From the NCBI GenBank assembly GCA_937864365.1, contig CALMJT010000121.1, positions 1 to 53,911 on the forward strand: a stretch of DNA of 53,911 bases. The letters run 5' to 3'. This DNA comes from an uncultured Alteromonadales bacterium. Lineage in GTDB: Bacteria; Pseudomonadota; Gammaproteobacteria; Pseudomonadales; Cellvibrionaceae. Shown here piece by piece: positions 8,693 to 18,022 of the stretch. How positions within the stretch are numbered: position 1 is the first letter of the stretch; every line of letters starts with the position of its first letter. Below the pieces are notes generated by a model. The model saw only the letters and a program-made list of their open reading frames with translations. It was not told the origin of the DNA and ran no database searches. A program made the translations under genes and the position numbers.

Positions 8693-11590
8693 ATGAGCTT
8701 GTTATCCGAATTATCTCGCTCTGAGTTCTCATCAAAGCACACTTCATTTGGCGGTGAAGAATTTCTCAATCGCCACATCGGTCCAGATGCCCGAAGTCAA
8801 CAAGCCATGCTGGACGAGTTGGGTTACGACAGTCTCGATAACTTCATTGCCGCCGTGGTGCCTGCGAGCATTCGCATTCCAGAAGGTATGCAAATCCCGG
8901 AAGCGCTATCGGAAAGCCAAGCGCTTAGCCGTTTAAAGCAATTTGCGAAAAAGAACGTGGTTACCAAATCGCTGATTGGCCAAGGCTACTACGGCACCAA
9001 AACGCCCGCGGTTATTTTGCGCAACATTCTTGAGAATCCGGCTTGGTATACGGCCTATACGCCTTATCAGCCAGAGATTTCTCAAGGTCGTTTGGAGGCT
9101 TTATTAAATTTCCAAACCATGATCACCGATTTAACGGGCATGGATATCGCCAGTGCGTCATTGCTGGATGAAGCCACGGCGGCGGCAGAGGCCATGACCC
9201 TGTGTCATCGCATGACAAAAAACAAAGGCAGCAAATTTTTTGTCGATCAAAATACTTTCGCACAAACCATCGAAGTGGTAAAAACCCGTGCCGAACCCCT
9301 CGATATTGAAGTGGTGGTTGGTAACCCGAATACCGATCTGAGCGCAGACTGCTTTGGCGCACTTTTGCAAAATCCGGGTTCCGACGGTTCTGTTACAGAC
9401 TTCTCTGAAGTCATCGAACGCGCTCACACAGACAACACCTTAGTTGCCGTTGCGGCCGATATATTAAGTTTATTGATTCTAAAAACGCCGGGCGAAATGG
9501 GCGCCGATATTGTGGTTGGCAGCTCCCAGCGTTTTGGCGTACCCATGGGTTTTGGTGGCCCGCACGCAGGCTTTATGGCCACTCGCGAGGCTTACAAACG
9601 CTCCATGCCGGGCCGCTTGGTGGGTGTTTCGATTGATTCCAACGGTAATCCGGCCTTGCGCTTGGCGTTGCAAACTCGCGAACAACACATTCGCCGCGAA
9701 AAGGCCACATCGAACATTTGTACCGCACAGGTTTTACTGGCGGTGATTGCCAGCATGTACGCGGTCTATCACGGCCCAGAAGGTTTAGCCAACATCGCCA
9801 AGATTATTCACGCAAAAACCGTTGCTGTGGCAAATTCACTAAAAACTTTAGGCTTTGGTTTAAAGAGCGAAACCTTCTTTGATACCTTGACGGTGAATAC
9901 CGGCGCTAAAACCGCAGAAATTCTTGGAAAAGCGCAGCAAAATGGCATTAATTTACGTCAAATTGATTCGGCTAACCTCGGCTTAAGCCTTGATGAAAGC
10001 TGCGAAATTGCTGATTTGATTGCCATACTTGCCGTGTTTGGCGCTAAAACTGATGACGCAGCCATCATTGCAGCATTGAACGCAGCAGACTGGTCCATCA
10101 GCAGCGACTGCCGTCGTCAAAGCGATGCCTTAACGCACCCGGTGTTTAATCGTTATCACTCTGAAACCGAAATGCTGCGATACCTGCGCGCTTTATCCGA
10201 CAAAGACATTGCCCTTGATCGCGCAATGATTCCGCTTGGCTCCTGCACCATGAAGCTCAACGCCACCAGCGAGATGATTCCAATCACTTGGCCCGAGTTT
10301 GCCAATATTCACCCACACGCGCCTCGCGATCAGGTGACCGGTTATACCGACATGATCACCGAGCTAGAACAGTGGTTGTGCGCCATTACCGGCTACGATT
10401 CGATTTCGCTGCAACCTAACGCGGGCTCTCAGGGTGAGTACGCAGGTTTATTGGCGATTCGTGCTTACCACCAAAGCCGTGGTGATGATCAACGCAATAT
10501 CTGCTTGATTCCAAGCTCGGCTCACGGTACCAATCCAGCCTCGGCACAAATGTGCGGTATGCGCGTGGTAGTCGTCGCCTGTGACAACCGCGGCAACATC
10601 AACTTAGAAGATTTGAAAGCCAAGGCTGAAAAGCATCACGAGCAGCTTGCGGCCATCATGATTACCTATCCTTCAACCCACGGTGTATTTGAAGAAAGCG
10701 TTAAAGATGTCTGCGAGATCGTGCATCAGCACGGCGGTCAGGTGTACATCGATGGTGCCAACCTCAATGCCATGGTTGGCCTTTGTCAGCCGGGCGTATT
10801 CGGTGGCGACGTTTCACATCTGAACCTGCACAAAACCTTTTGCATTCCTCACGGCGGCGGCGGCCCAGGTGTTGGTCCGGTCGCAGTAAAAGCGCATTTG
10901 GCCAAGTTTTTACCGCAGCATTCTGGCTATCAATCCACCGCAAACGGTGTTGGTCCCGTGTCTGCGGCGCAATTTGGCAGCGCCAGTATTCTGCCAATCA
11001 CGTGGATGTACATTCAAATGATGGGCTCGGAAGGCCTAACTCAGGCAACCAAGGTGGCTATTCTCAACGCCAACTACATTGCTAAGCGCCTACAATCAGC
11101 CTATCCCGTGTTGTACACCGGTAAAAACAAACTCGTTGCTCACGAATGCATTCTCGATATGCGTCCATTAAAAGAGCAATCCGGTGTGACGGTGGATGAC
11201 ATCGCCAAGCGTTTAATCGACTTTGGTTTTCACGCCCCGACCATGTCGTTCCCGGTGGCAGGCACCTTGATGATCGAACCTACCGAGAGCGAATCGAAAG
11301 AAGAGTTGGATAGATTCATCAACGCTATGTTGGCGATTCGTGCCGAAATCGATGAGATTCTTGCTGGCAACATTAGCTACGAGCACAGCGCCTTGCACAT
11401 GGCGCCACACACAGCAAACTCGTTGCTGGGCGCAGACTGGACGCGAGCTTACTCCAGAGAGCAGGCAGCCTTCCCAACGGAGAGCTTAAAGCTCAACAAG
11501 TACTGGCCGCCGGTTGGTCGTATCGACAACGTCTACGGCGATAAAAACCTGGTGTGCTCATGCTTGCCCATCTCTGCGTATCAAGAATAA
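8693..11590 (+). CDS. gcvP: Glycine dehydrogenase (decarboxylating), glycine cleavage P-protein
   Basis: PLP enzyme that decarboxylates glycine and passes the aminomethyl group to lipoyl H-protein. Full-length single-chain form, 965 residues from the ATG at 8693: N-terminal FLNRHIGPD, then STPY-region equivalents [20 protein letters not shown], a second catalytic half starting near [12 protein letters not shown], and [20 protein letters not shown]. The PLP-binding lysine is K714 in [23 protein letters not shown] lies about 12 bases ahead of the ATG; an upstream in-frame start at 8582 would place 37 atypical residues inside the spacer hairpin. A strong terminator follows. Confidence 0.97.
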   Translation: MSLLSELSRSEFSSKHTSFGGEEFLNRHIGPDARSQQAMLDELGYDSLDNFIAAVVPASIRIPEGMQIPEALSESQALSRLKQFAKKNVVTKSLIGQGYYGTKTPAVILRNILENPAWYTAYTPYQPEISQGRLEALLNFQTMITDLTGMDIASASLLDEATAAAEAMTLCHRMTKNKGSKFFVDQNTFAQTIEVVKTRAEPLDIEVVVGNPNTDLSADCFGALLQNPGSDGSVTDFSEVIERAHTDNTLVAVAADILSLLILKTPGEMGADIVVGSSQRFGVPMGFGGPHAGFMATREAYKRSMPGRLVGVSIDSNGNPALRLALQTREQHIRREKATSNICTAQVLLAVIASMYAVYHGPEGLANIAKIIHAKTVAVANSLKTLGFGLKSETFFDTLTVNTGAKTAEILGKAQQNGINLRQIDSANLGLSLDESCEIADLIAILAVFGAKTDDAAIIAALNAADWSISSDCRRQSDALTHPVFNRYHSETEMLRYLRALSDKDIALDRAMIPLGSCTMKLNATSEMIPITWPEFANIHPHAPRDQVTGYTDMITELEQWLCAITGYDSISLQPNAGSQGEYAGLLAIRAYHQSRGDDQRNICLIPSSAHGTNPASAQMCGMRVVVVACDNRGNINLEDLKAKAEKHHEQLAAIMITYPSTHGVFEESVKDVCEIVHQHGGQVYIDGANLNAMVGLCQPGVFGGDVSHLNLHKTFCIPHGGGGPGVGPVAVKAHLAKFLPQHSGYQSTANGVGPVSAAQFGSASILPITWMYIQMMGSEGLTQATKVAILNANYIAKRLQSAYPVLYTGKNKLVAHECILDMRPLKEQSGVTVDDIAKRLIDFGFHAPTMSFPVAGTLMIEPTESESKEELDRFINAMLAIRAEIDEILAGNISYEHSALHMAPHTANSLLGADWTRAYSREQAAFPTESLKLNKYWPPVGRIDNVYGDKNLVCSCLPISAYQE

Positions 11591-11615
11591 TCTGTGAACA
11601 CCGAATTTCAGAGAC

Positions 11616-11644
11616 AAAAAAACCGGCGTAAAGCCGGTTTTTTT
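11616..11644 (+). terminator. Rho-independent terminator after gcvP
   Basis: ACCGGC, loop GTAAA, GCCGGT, then a run of seven Ts, 26 bases past the gcvP stop. Confidence 0.93.
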
Positions 11645-11670
11645 ATGTATTCGCTCTTTAATGCTTTCGC

Positions 11671-11862
11671 TTAATGAACCCACAAAAAATACAACCCTAA
11701 CAAGGCACCAAAGGTGCAAATAAAACCGGCCATGTATTCGGCAATGGGACGATTGTTGGGGTTGTGTGTTTTTGGATTTGCTTTAAAGACGCCCGCAATA
11801 AACAGTGATAGCAAAATTATTGACGCGAATAATTTTGCTAAAACAATCAATAAATCAACCAT
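11671..11862 (-). CDS. Small two-helix membrane protein coupled to the lipase gene
   Basis: 63 residues with two clear hydrophobic segments (about residues 3-25, LLIVLAKLFASIILLSLFIAGVF, and 44-61, MAGFICTFGALLGLYFLW) joined by a short polar hairpin loop. Its ATG lies inside the end of the lipase gene: the shared bases ATGGTTGA hold both the start here and the lipase stop, which implies translational coupling. I do not recognise a family. Given the place behind a possible antibacterial lipase, it could be a membrane immunity or accessory protein; that is inference from position only. Confidence 0.7.
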   Translation of the reverse strand: MVDLLIVLAKLFASIILLSLFIAGVFKANPKTHNPNNRPIAEYMAGFICTFGALLGLYFLWVH

Positions 11863-13039
11863 TCAGCTTTTTGATGGCCTTACGTGCTTCGCGATTTGCC
11901 TTATCGGTTAACTTTAATAAAACAGTACGAATCAAATCGCGGGTCATTTCATCTTTTGATTTCGCCGCTTTCATACCCAACGCAGACATCATCTTACGAA
12001 CCAAGCGCTCCACCCAAATGCTTAGGTGTTCGGCAAGATCGATACCTTTTGACAAGATATAGGCTAGCTTGTCGGCAACGGTAAAACCACTGATAAGAAC
12101 GCCTTGTAAACCCAACGCCAAGGCACCAAGCGCTTTTGACAAGACTTTCTTCAAGACGTAGATAATGGCCGAGTCTAGCCAGCGCCAGAAGGTAGGGCTG
12201 CTGGTACTTACCGGCGATTTAGACTTCAGCCAGTTCTCAATGGATGACTCAAGGGTAAACGGATCTTGAGCGATGCCCGATAGTTGCTCCCAAGATTGCC
12301 CAGCAACCGACTGAATATAATTCGCCATCTTGTGTGCTTCACCACTAACCAGTGGTTGAGATGAAGGTAAGAAATAACCATTCGCTTTATGCGGTGCATG
12401 CATGTACGGATACAAAGGCACCATGGGTACTGGATCGGTTTTATGGAAACAGCGGTAGATATTAGCAGGGCCAATTTTCTTGCTAGTGCTTCTTACAAAT
12501 AATTCGGTACCAACACGTGGTTGACCGTAGGTGTACAAGCTTACGGGCTTATTGGTGTTACGGGCAGCCCAATCGGCGGCCAAACTCGCTACCGCTCCAC
12601 CTAAACTGTGGCCAATACAGTGAATTGAAGTTGCAGCGCCAACATTTTCGGCAACGAAACGTCGAATGTCTGGCAACATGCTGGAAAATGTACTTTGAAA
12701 ACCGTTATGAACCGGAATACCCGCGTCTGATAACGAGATACCAATGCGCGCATCTGTTAAGAAGTCGGCCTTGTTATTAGCTGTAGTGGTACCACGGAAC
12801 ATCATAACCATGGCGCCGGGATATTTATCACCGGCCATTGCGCAAGCGCCAAAATTGTCTTTAGCGGCCAGTAAGATTCTTCCACCCACATCGGCTTTTA
12901 ACACAGATGATTTGGTTTTATCTTTTCCTTTTGTGCGAAAGACCTCTTTGACAGTTAAAAACTCGAAGGTCATTTCATTTTGAACTCGGTAGATTGCTTC
13001 TGCGAGTTCAGCCGTTTCCTTGGGGGTAAAAGTAGTCAT
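11855..13039 (-). CDS. Class 3 lipase family protein, possible effector
   Basis: An alpha/beta-hydrolase of the Lipase_3 family. The nucleophile elbow GHSLGGAVASLAADW places Ser145; the triad is completed by Asp202 (CFHKTDPVPMVP) and His236 (GEAHKMANYI). FRGT, TYGQPRVG and VHNGFQSTF are also typical. There is no signal peptide. After about residue 265 comes a C-terminal extension with amphipathic and hydrophobic helices (for example AIIYVLKKVLSKALGALALGLQGVL), which is not part of the lipase fold and could insert in membranes. The ATG at 13039 follows GAGAAA and leaves a 16-base gap to the gene before. Together with its small neighbours it resembles loci of lipase effectors of type VI secretion, but no secretion gene is in the window. 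Confidence 0.88.
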   Translation of the reverse strand: MTTFTPKETAELAEAIYRVQNEMTFEFLTVKEVFRTKGKDKTKSSVLKADVGGRILLAAKDNFGACAMAGDKYPGAMVMMFRGTTTANNKADFLTDARIGISLSDAGIPVHNGFQSTFSSMLPDIRRFVAENVGAATSIHCIGHSLGGAVASLAADWAARNTNKPVSLYTYGQPRVGTELFVRSTSKKIGPANIYRCFHKTDPVPMVPLYPYMHAPHKANGYFLPSSQPLVSGEAHKMANYIQSVAGQSWEQLSGIAQDPFTLESSIENWLKSKSPVSTSSPTFWRWLDSAIIYVLKKVLSKALGALALGLQGVLISGFTVADKLAYILSKGIDLAEHLSIWVERLVRKMMSALGMKAAKSKDEMTRDLIRTVLLKLTDKANREARKAIKKLNG

Positions 13040-13055
13040 AACGATTTCTCGGAAA

Positions 13056-13559
13056 TTAGTTGTCCCAGCTGCATGATGTGAATAACGAGATAGCTCCTTC
13101 CTCGTAATATTCACGATCGTTCGTTAATTCGCACATTAAATTTTGGGGTTTATAACCAAGCGCACCTTCATTAAATACCTTTAATGAACTGAAATTCCAA
13201 ATAAGGTATTCGTCGCCTTGGTAAGTTGCCGTGATTTGTTGGTTAATCACTAACTGGGCAAATGCGCTGGATTTGTAGGTACCTTTTTGCTCTTCAAATT
13301 GAAAGTGGCCGTTTTCATCGGAAGTGACAACAACGGTATCGCCGTCGGAAGAATCCCACTTTGTCCAAAGTTTTACCTCGGCGCCTGCGGCTGGCTTTCC
13401 TTCAAATAACAGTTGGCCTTCCATGCCACCGAATATAATGATTTCTTCTTTATTTTTGTCACTGCTACTTGAGCCAAAAAAGGACATCGCTAATCCCTTA
13501 ACCGAGAACACAATTAATATTAGAGCGGATAATATGTGAATTACGTTTTTAGTGTACAT
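13056..13559 (-). CDS. Small transthyretin-like protein, paralogue of the one at 14130 (DUF6795-like)
   Basis: 167 residues. The central part reads as a small beta-sandwich of the carboxypeptidase-regulatory/transthyretin kind: GGMEGQLLFEGKPAAGAEVKLWTKWD, then VVTSDENGHFQFEE. It aligns well with the protein at 14130-14582. From memory it resembles the DUF6795 family; that is not verified. From the first ATG it has a signal-like segment (NVIHILSALILIVFSVKGLA). From the ATG at 13487, preceded by AAGGGA, it would be cytoplasmic and would match the start of the paralogue better, so its compartment is open. It is 16 bases upstream of the lipase start on the same strand, so it could be an immunity, chaperone or adaptor protein. 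Confidence 0.75.
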   Translation of the reverse strand: MYTKNVIHILSALILIVFSVKGLAMSFFGSSSSDKNKEEIIIFGGMEGQLLFEGKPAAGAEVKLWTKWDSSDGDTVVVTSDENGHFQFEEQKGTYKSSAFAQLVINQQITATYQGDEYLIWNFSSLKVFNEGALGYKPQNLMCELTNDREYYEEGAISLFTSCSWDN

Positions 13560-14129
13560 TATTTTCCAACGGTAGAAATTGCACTAATCGCACATAAAGT
13601 GTAAATAAATGCTAGGAACATCCACATTTATGCATATAGTGCGCTTTGTTTGTGAATATTTAGCTATCTTTGATTTTAAAATCAGTATCAGTAAACATAC
13701 ACCCAAATTGCTTTTTTAAAAAACAATACCAAGCTAACTTTGCCGATTTGAATGCGTTTATTCAAGATTAACAGACATAGGATTTGTTAATTTAAATCAG
13801 CCTTTTGTGCTTTAGTTTTTTTTGAATTTTAAAAACAGTAACTTGTTCGCACTTTTTAAACGCGATAGCGACGGATTTTTAACATAGTAATTGTTAAGTT
13901 TTTTTGATTAAACGAGAGAATAAAAAAACCGGTCTTGGTACATTTTACAGGTGAAATTTTTTAGTTTGGAATTCTGTTAATTAAATGCGTTCCGCGAAAA
14001 ATACCGATATCAACACAAGGCATCTACGCCAATTAATCATTTAATTTTTATTTAAAAATAGACTTTAAAACGCATCATAAGAAAATAAATGTCTATTAGA
14101 TTGCCTCGGAATTAGCCTTGATTTTTAAT
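13560..14129. other. AT-rich intergenic region inside the lipase locus
   Basis: 570 bases with no supportable gene on either strand and no clear copy of the dispersed repeat. It separates the two paralogous small genes, so they are probably transcribed separately. Confidence 0.55.
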
Positions 14130-14582
14130 TCAAACATCTTCCGCATCAGGCATCTCGCTCCATTGGCAATTGGTGTTAACACCGAGCCTTCCACAAGAGT
14201 ATTGTTTTATTTCGTCGGTCAGCTCGCAGGTTATTGTGTTTTTTTCAAACAAATTGTCCTCGGGCAAAATGCCATCGCTTGACGTTAAACTCCAAATTAA
14301 AAACTCCTGCTCGTAATAGTTTACGGTAACTCGTTGAGACACCATGGTTCGCGCCAATGGTGTAGGGCGATAAAAACTGGTTTTTCTTTCTAATGAAAAC
14401 CAACCCCGCTCATCGGTAACAACCCAGCAGGTCTCGGGTTTTACCGGGTCCCATTTAACAACCAACTTAACCTCGGCGCCCTTGGCCGGTTCGCCACGAA
14501 AACATATCACACCCTCAAGACCAGCAAACAAAACGATTTCGGTTTTGGGTTTTCGAGCAAATAGATTCAACAAAAAAAGCAT
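14130..14582 (-). CDS. Small transthyretin-like protein, paralogue of the one at 13056
   Basis: About 150 residues. Shared features with the protein at 13056: a short N-terminus followed by EIVLFAGLEGVICFRGEPAKGAEVKL, a KWDP segment, VVTDERGWFSLE, then QRVTVNYYEQEFLIWSLTS and a cysteine-containing tail (TCELTDE and TNCQWSE). The pairs of cysteines near the C-terminus are kept in both. The ATG at 14582 follows GAG at eight bases; the frame reaches a TTG at 14627 that is less likely. Function unknown. A duplicated small gene next to a toxin-like enzyme is common for immunity genes, but nothing here proves it. Confidence 0.75.
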   Translation of the reverse strand: MLFLLNLFARKPKTEIVLFAGLEGVICFRGEPAKGAEVKLVVKWDPVKPETCWVVTDERGWFSLERKTSFYRPTPLARTMVSQRVTVNYYEQEFLIWSLTSSDGILPEDNLFEKNTITCELTDEIKQYSCGRLGVNTNCQWSEMPDAEDV

Positions 14583-14741
14583 TTTAATTCTCGTTAAGGG
14601 TAATAGCCTAATTAGACAATAATGCAATTAATTATGACACGCTATCCGGTGTTCTTCATTGAACGGGTAAACGCGATAAACCACGATTACGATGCGGCTT
14701 GTGAAAGGTTGGAATAAGACAATAGGAGATTTTTGGGCCAT

Positions 14742-14775
14742 CCTCTGATCAGATCGAGGACGAACTAATCAGAGG
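14742..14775. repeat. Solo terminal hairpin of the dispersed repeat
   Basis: CCTCTGATcAG (lower case marks a change) pairs with CTaATCAGAGG across a TCGAGGACGAA-type loop. It matches the last hairpin of the 151-bp elements with changes inside the stem and loop. No other part of the element is present. Confidence 0.6.
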
Positions 14776-14793
14776 TTGCTTGAGAGTATCTGA

Positions 14794-14820
14794 GAAAAAG
14801 GTGCGGCCCATTGGGCCGCA
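14794..14820 (-). terminator. Rho-independent terminator of the amt operon
   Basis: On the minus strand: TGCGGCCC, a 3-base loop, GGGCCGCA, then a CC and a T-tract, four bases past the last stop of the nitrogen cassette. Confidence 0.88.
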
Positions 14821-14823
14821 GCT

Positions 14824-15018
14824 TTATTTGTGCCGGGAATTTTTAACAGCAATCGAGGTGTATTTAGCAAATGCTTTATCTTCGTGACGCTTGATAAGCG
14901 TAATCAGACCCACGCATATCACCAGCATCACTAGAGCGAACAATACCAAGGCTAACGGAGAATTCGCGAAAATAAAGTAAGCTGTTGCACCGTCCCATTG
15001 AGAAATAGATGTTCCCAT
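14824..15018 (-). CDS. Small single-helix membrane protein behind amt
   Basis: 64 residues with one strong membrane segment (about 23-43, ALVLFALVMLVICVGLITLI) and a basic C-terminal tail (KRHEDKAFAKY and VKNSRHK). The start has a very good ribosome site (GAGAGGAA, seven to eight bases ahead) and lies 17 bases after the amt stop, before the operon terminator, so it is almost surely translated with amt. No family recognised. A role as small partner or stabiliser of the ammonium channel is a guess from position. Confidence 0.75.
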   Translation of the reverse strand: MGTSISQWDGATAYFIFANSPLALVLFALVMLVICVGLITLIKRHEDKAFAKYTSIAVKNSRHK

Positions 15019-15035
15019 TTGAAATTCCTCTCTAT

Positions 15036-16391
15036 TTATACGTTGGCGAGTTTGTTTGGAACATCACTTTGACGCGTTGCCGGAACATTAGCCTCTGGGT
15101 AGGGTTTAGCCAAAAGCTCTACTTCATCAATGCCCAACTCTTCGACCGCTTCAGGCACGCGAAGCATATTCAATGTCTTCAACAACAGAGATATTCCGTA
15201 GCCCGGTATAAATCCGAGTAACACCATGACCAAGCCAGAGATCAGTTGCCCGGTGAAGCTAATGGGCGGCATGCCCTCGGCATTTGGTGTTCCTGTCGCG
15301 AAAACACCCACCATGATCACAGAGAAAATGCCCGCAAAACCGTGTACAGCAACCGCGCCAACGGCGTCATCAATGCCACATCGCTCAAGAAATTTAGCAC
15401 TTTGGACACTCAGCACCCCGGCGACAACAGCGACAATAAAGGCCAACGCAGGATCGTAGAGGTCGAGTCCAGCGGCAACGGAAATGATGCCAACAAGACC
15501 ACCGGACATTGTCCAAAACGGATCGCGAGTGGCGATGTAACAACCAATAATGCCACCGGCAAAACCCATCAGCGTATTGAACGCAAACGCGGAAAGATTG
15601 GTTGGCGTGTTGTAAATCGTCGTCCAACCGGTGTCTCCGGTATTGAAGATGATGCAGCCGCCCAAAAATCCAAAGAAGCCAAAAATAATCATCATCAGGC
15701 CGATCAATGTCATTGGCAGACTGTGCGGTGCGATGGTTTGCGCGATACCGTTAATAAATTTACCGGTGCGAGGGCCAAGGTTAATTAGCACGCCCAGGGT
15801 GAAGAATCCAGCTACCGCATGGACAACTCCAGCTGCGCCAACATCATGGTACCCGTATTTGGTCAACAACCAGCCTTCGCCATGCCACCCCCAAGCAGCG
15901 ACCAAAATCCAAATGACACTACCCACCAAGATCGTGAGAATTAAAAACGCACTGACGCGAATCCGCTCGATAACCGCTCCGGATAATATTGATCCAGTAG
16001 TTGCGCCAAAAAGCGCAAAGGCCGCCCAGAATACTCCGGTGCCCATCTCATCCAGCTTGGGTCCCATGCTGGTCGACCAAGGTAACGCCTCTGCCACAGA
16101 TGAAGGCACAATCCCGCTTGGGAAAGACAGGTATATCCACCAACCCACCAAGTAAAAAGCGGGAATAATCATAGCGAGCGCCAGAATATTTTTTATTCCG
16201 GCGGCTAAGGCATTCTTGCCCCGGGAGGCGCCCATTTCGTAGGCCAAAAACCCAGCATGGATCATGATCATCAATGCTGTGCACCACCAGTAAAATACTT
16301 CCATATTCATGGTTTGGTGCATTTCAATGACCGCTTGTTGCGATTGCACCATCTCACTAAGTTGCTCTAGGCTCAAATTCTCTTGATTCAT
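15036..16391 (-). CDS. amt: Ammonium transporter, divergent Amt family
   Basis: Inner-membrane ammonium channel of 451 residues with about 11 hydrophobic segments. The twin pore histidines are visible in GVVHAVAGFFTLGV and AVAVHGFAGIFSV, and the ALFGATTGSILSGAVIERIR region matches the family. It is unlike ordinary AmtB: the first helix reads WWCTALMIMIHAGFLAYEMGASRGKN and is preceded by a roughly 30-residue hydrophilic extension (SLEQLSEMVQSQQAVIEMHQ) instead of a signal sequence. There is no glnK beside it. It sits 32 bases after a glutamine amidotransferase gene in the nitrogen cassette, which suggests it recovers ammonium lost from that pathway. Confidence 0.92.
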   Translation of the reverse strand: MNQENLSLEQLSEMVQSQQAVIEMHQTMNMEVFYWWCTALMIMIHAGFLAYEMGASRGKNALAAGIKNILALAMIIPAFYLVGWWIYLSFPSGIVPSSVAEALPWSTSMGPKLDEMGTGVFWAAFALFGATTGSILSGAVIERIRVSAFLILTILVGSVIWILVAAWGWHGEGWLLTKYGYHDVGAAGVVHAVAGFFTLGVLINLGPRTGKFINGIAQTIAPHSLPMTLIGLMMIIFGFFGFLGGCIIFNTGDTGWTTIYNTPTNLSAFAFNTLMGFAGGIIGCYIATRDPFWTMSGGLVGIISVAAGLDLYDPALAFIVAVVAGVLSVQSAKFLERCGIDDAVGAVAVHGFAGIFSVIMVGVFATGTPNAEGMPPISFTGQLISGLVMVLLGFIPGYGISLLLKTLNMLRVPEAVEELGIDEVELLAKPYPEANVPATRQSDVPNKLANV

Positions 16392-16423
16392 TGCACCTAC
16401 CTCGGATTAGTACGGGTCGCCCG

Positions 16424-17149
16424 TTAAGAATTAGGGATCAGATCCAGCCAGCGATTCACCACCTGATGCGCAAAACGCTGCTGATCGGACTGATAACGCT
16501 CAAAGTCGAGCATGACTTGTTGGTAAATCTCGCTCACGGTTGCGGGCGAATGATTGGGATTACCGATCAGTTCGCGCTCAGTCCAGGTTGTTACTATGTT
16601 GGGATTCACCTCGAAGTGGCATTGAAAACCGTAGGTGCTCTCGCCCAATCTAAACGCTTGGTGACGAATGGCTTCTCCGGTGAGTAACAATGAGGCATCT
16701 ACAGGTAATTCAAAGGTATCCGAATGCATCTCAAAGATTGTCGGAGTGAAATCCAATCCCTCCAGTAGCGGATCAGTCTCGGCGGCTTGGGTTGGCGTTA
16801 GCGGTGTAAATCCATATTCTAAAAACCCTTGCGCAAATACCTTGGCGCCAAACGCGTAGGCGATGGCCTGCGATCCAAGACACGAGCCTAGAATCGGCTT
16901 GTTAAGCTTGTGAAACGCCAGAATGCATTGTGCCAGTGAATCAAAATACGGTTTTAAGGCGCGGTCATGAACACTGACCTCACCGCCAAAGACAATCAGT
17001 GCATCGTAGTCATCCGGCGCGGGCATCGGGTGATTTTGGCGCCGGTAATGCCAGATTAACGCTGCTCCTCGCTCCGCCACGACTGCACCGATGGCACCTG
17101 ACTCCACAGGGCCATCCATGCTTCCAGCCATAATGGCCGCGATCTTCAT
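16424..17149 (-). CDS. Class I glutamine amidotransferase-like (GMP synthase GATase domain) protein
   Basis: 241 residues, a stand-alone triad amidotransferase. Nucleophile Cys90 is in ILGSCLGSQAIAYAFG; the His178 and Glu180 pair is in YGFQCHFEV. Enzymes of this fold cut gamma-glutamyl bonds (glutamine, or gamma-glutamyl amines as in PuuD). No synthase partner domain is attached. Its ATG shares one base with the stop of the PhyH gene (TGATG), so the two are translationally coupled. In this cassette a gamma-glutamyl hydrolase role is a reasonable hypothesis, not shown by sequence. Confidence 0.85.
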   Translation of the reverse strand: MKIAAIMAGSMDGPVESGAIGAVVAERGAALIWHYRRQNHPMPAPDDYDALIVFGGEVSVHDRALKPYFDSLAQCILAFHKLNKPILGSCLGSQAIAYAFGAKVFAQGFLEYGFTPLTPTQAAETDPLLEGLDFTPTIFEMHSDTFELPVDASLLLTGEAIRHQAFRLGESTYGFQCHFEVNPNIVTTWTERELIGNPNHSPATVSEIYQQVMLDFERYQSDQQRFAHQVVNRWLDLIPNS

Positions 17150-18012
17150 CAGAACACTCCCTTTTCTAAGAAATCGTCTAGACCCGGCGTTCGGTAACCG
17201 TCCTCTCGATAGGTGATTGGGAAGTAGCTTTCATCGACCTCATTTGAGCCAAACTTTTTGTACTTACCGTAAATTGGCCCATTACCAATGGTCATCAAAT
17301 TGGGGTTGAATTCGATGTCGGACTGGAAGCAATGCATCGCTAGAGCCCGGCGAGGAACGTCGGCTTTATTGATTCGCGACCCGTGCCACAACCAACCATC
17401 ATGGAAAGCGCCACCACCGGGAGGCACCACCACCGGCACAAGCTCCAACTCAAAGCCGTGACGCTCGGCCCATTCACGAACCTCTTTCAGATCGTCTTCG
17501 GGTCCGTGAAACTGCATAATGGGTTTTGCTTCACCCCAGGTGTGGGAACCTTTGATGTATACCAAGGTGCCACCTTCAGCGGTTGTTTGATCGAGCGCAA
17601 TCCAGCAGCTCACTAAAGCGGGCTTATCGATCCATAGTGAGTACATACTATCTTGATGAAAACCTATAGATCGGCCTCCAACCGGCTTCCACAACAGGTT
17701 ATCAATCATCAGACGCGTTCCGGTCCAACCGCCAAGTTGGGCACAGAATCGACCCATCTGCTCACTGAGTACTTGTCGCGCTACGGTTAAATCCGACTTC
17801 CACGCGTTACAGATTTGCTTGGTGTAAGGCGGATCACCAACCGGTAAATTAACCTCATCGGGCTTGATGCCGGTTAGATACTCTCCCTCATTGAATATCG
17901 CCTCAAAACGATTGCGAATCTCTATGGCGTGCTCTGGCTCAATAATTTTATCGACGATTAAAAATCCGTCTTTTTTAAATTGTGCGACTTGCGCATCGGT
18001 AAGTGCTTTCAT
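17149..18012 (-). CDS. Phytanoyl-CoA dioxygenase (PhyH) family oxygenase
   Basis: 287 residues, an Fe(II)/2-oxoglutarate oxygenase. The iron ligands are visible: His119 and Asp121 in SIGFHQDSMYSLW, and the distal His210 in HDGWLWHGSRINKADVPRRALAMH, with an arginine for 2-oxoglutarate shortly after. GTLVYIKGSHTWGE is also typical. Substrate unknown; family members hydroxylate acyl-CoAs, ectoine, amino acids and small amines. It is ten bases behind the glutamine synthetase-like gene and overlaps the amidotransferase gene, so it belongs to that pathway. Confidence 0.88.
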   Translation of the reverse strand: MKALTDAQVAQFKKDGFLIVDKIIEPEHAIEIRNRFEAIFNEGEYLTGIKPDEVNLPVGDPPYTKQICNAWKSDLTVARQVLSEQMGRFCAQLGGWTGTRLMIDNLLWKPVGGRSIGFHQDSMYSLWIDKPALVSCWIALDQTTAEGGTLVYIKGSHTWGEAKPIMQFHGPEDDLKEVREWAERHGFELELVPVVVPPGGGAFHDGWLWHGSRINKADVPRRALAMHCFQSDIEFNPNLMTIGNGPIYGKYKKFGSNEVDESYFPITYREDGYRTPGLDDFLEKGVF

Positions 18013-18022
18013 GGTCTTGACC

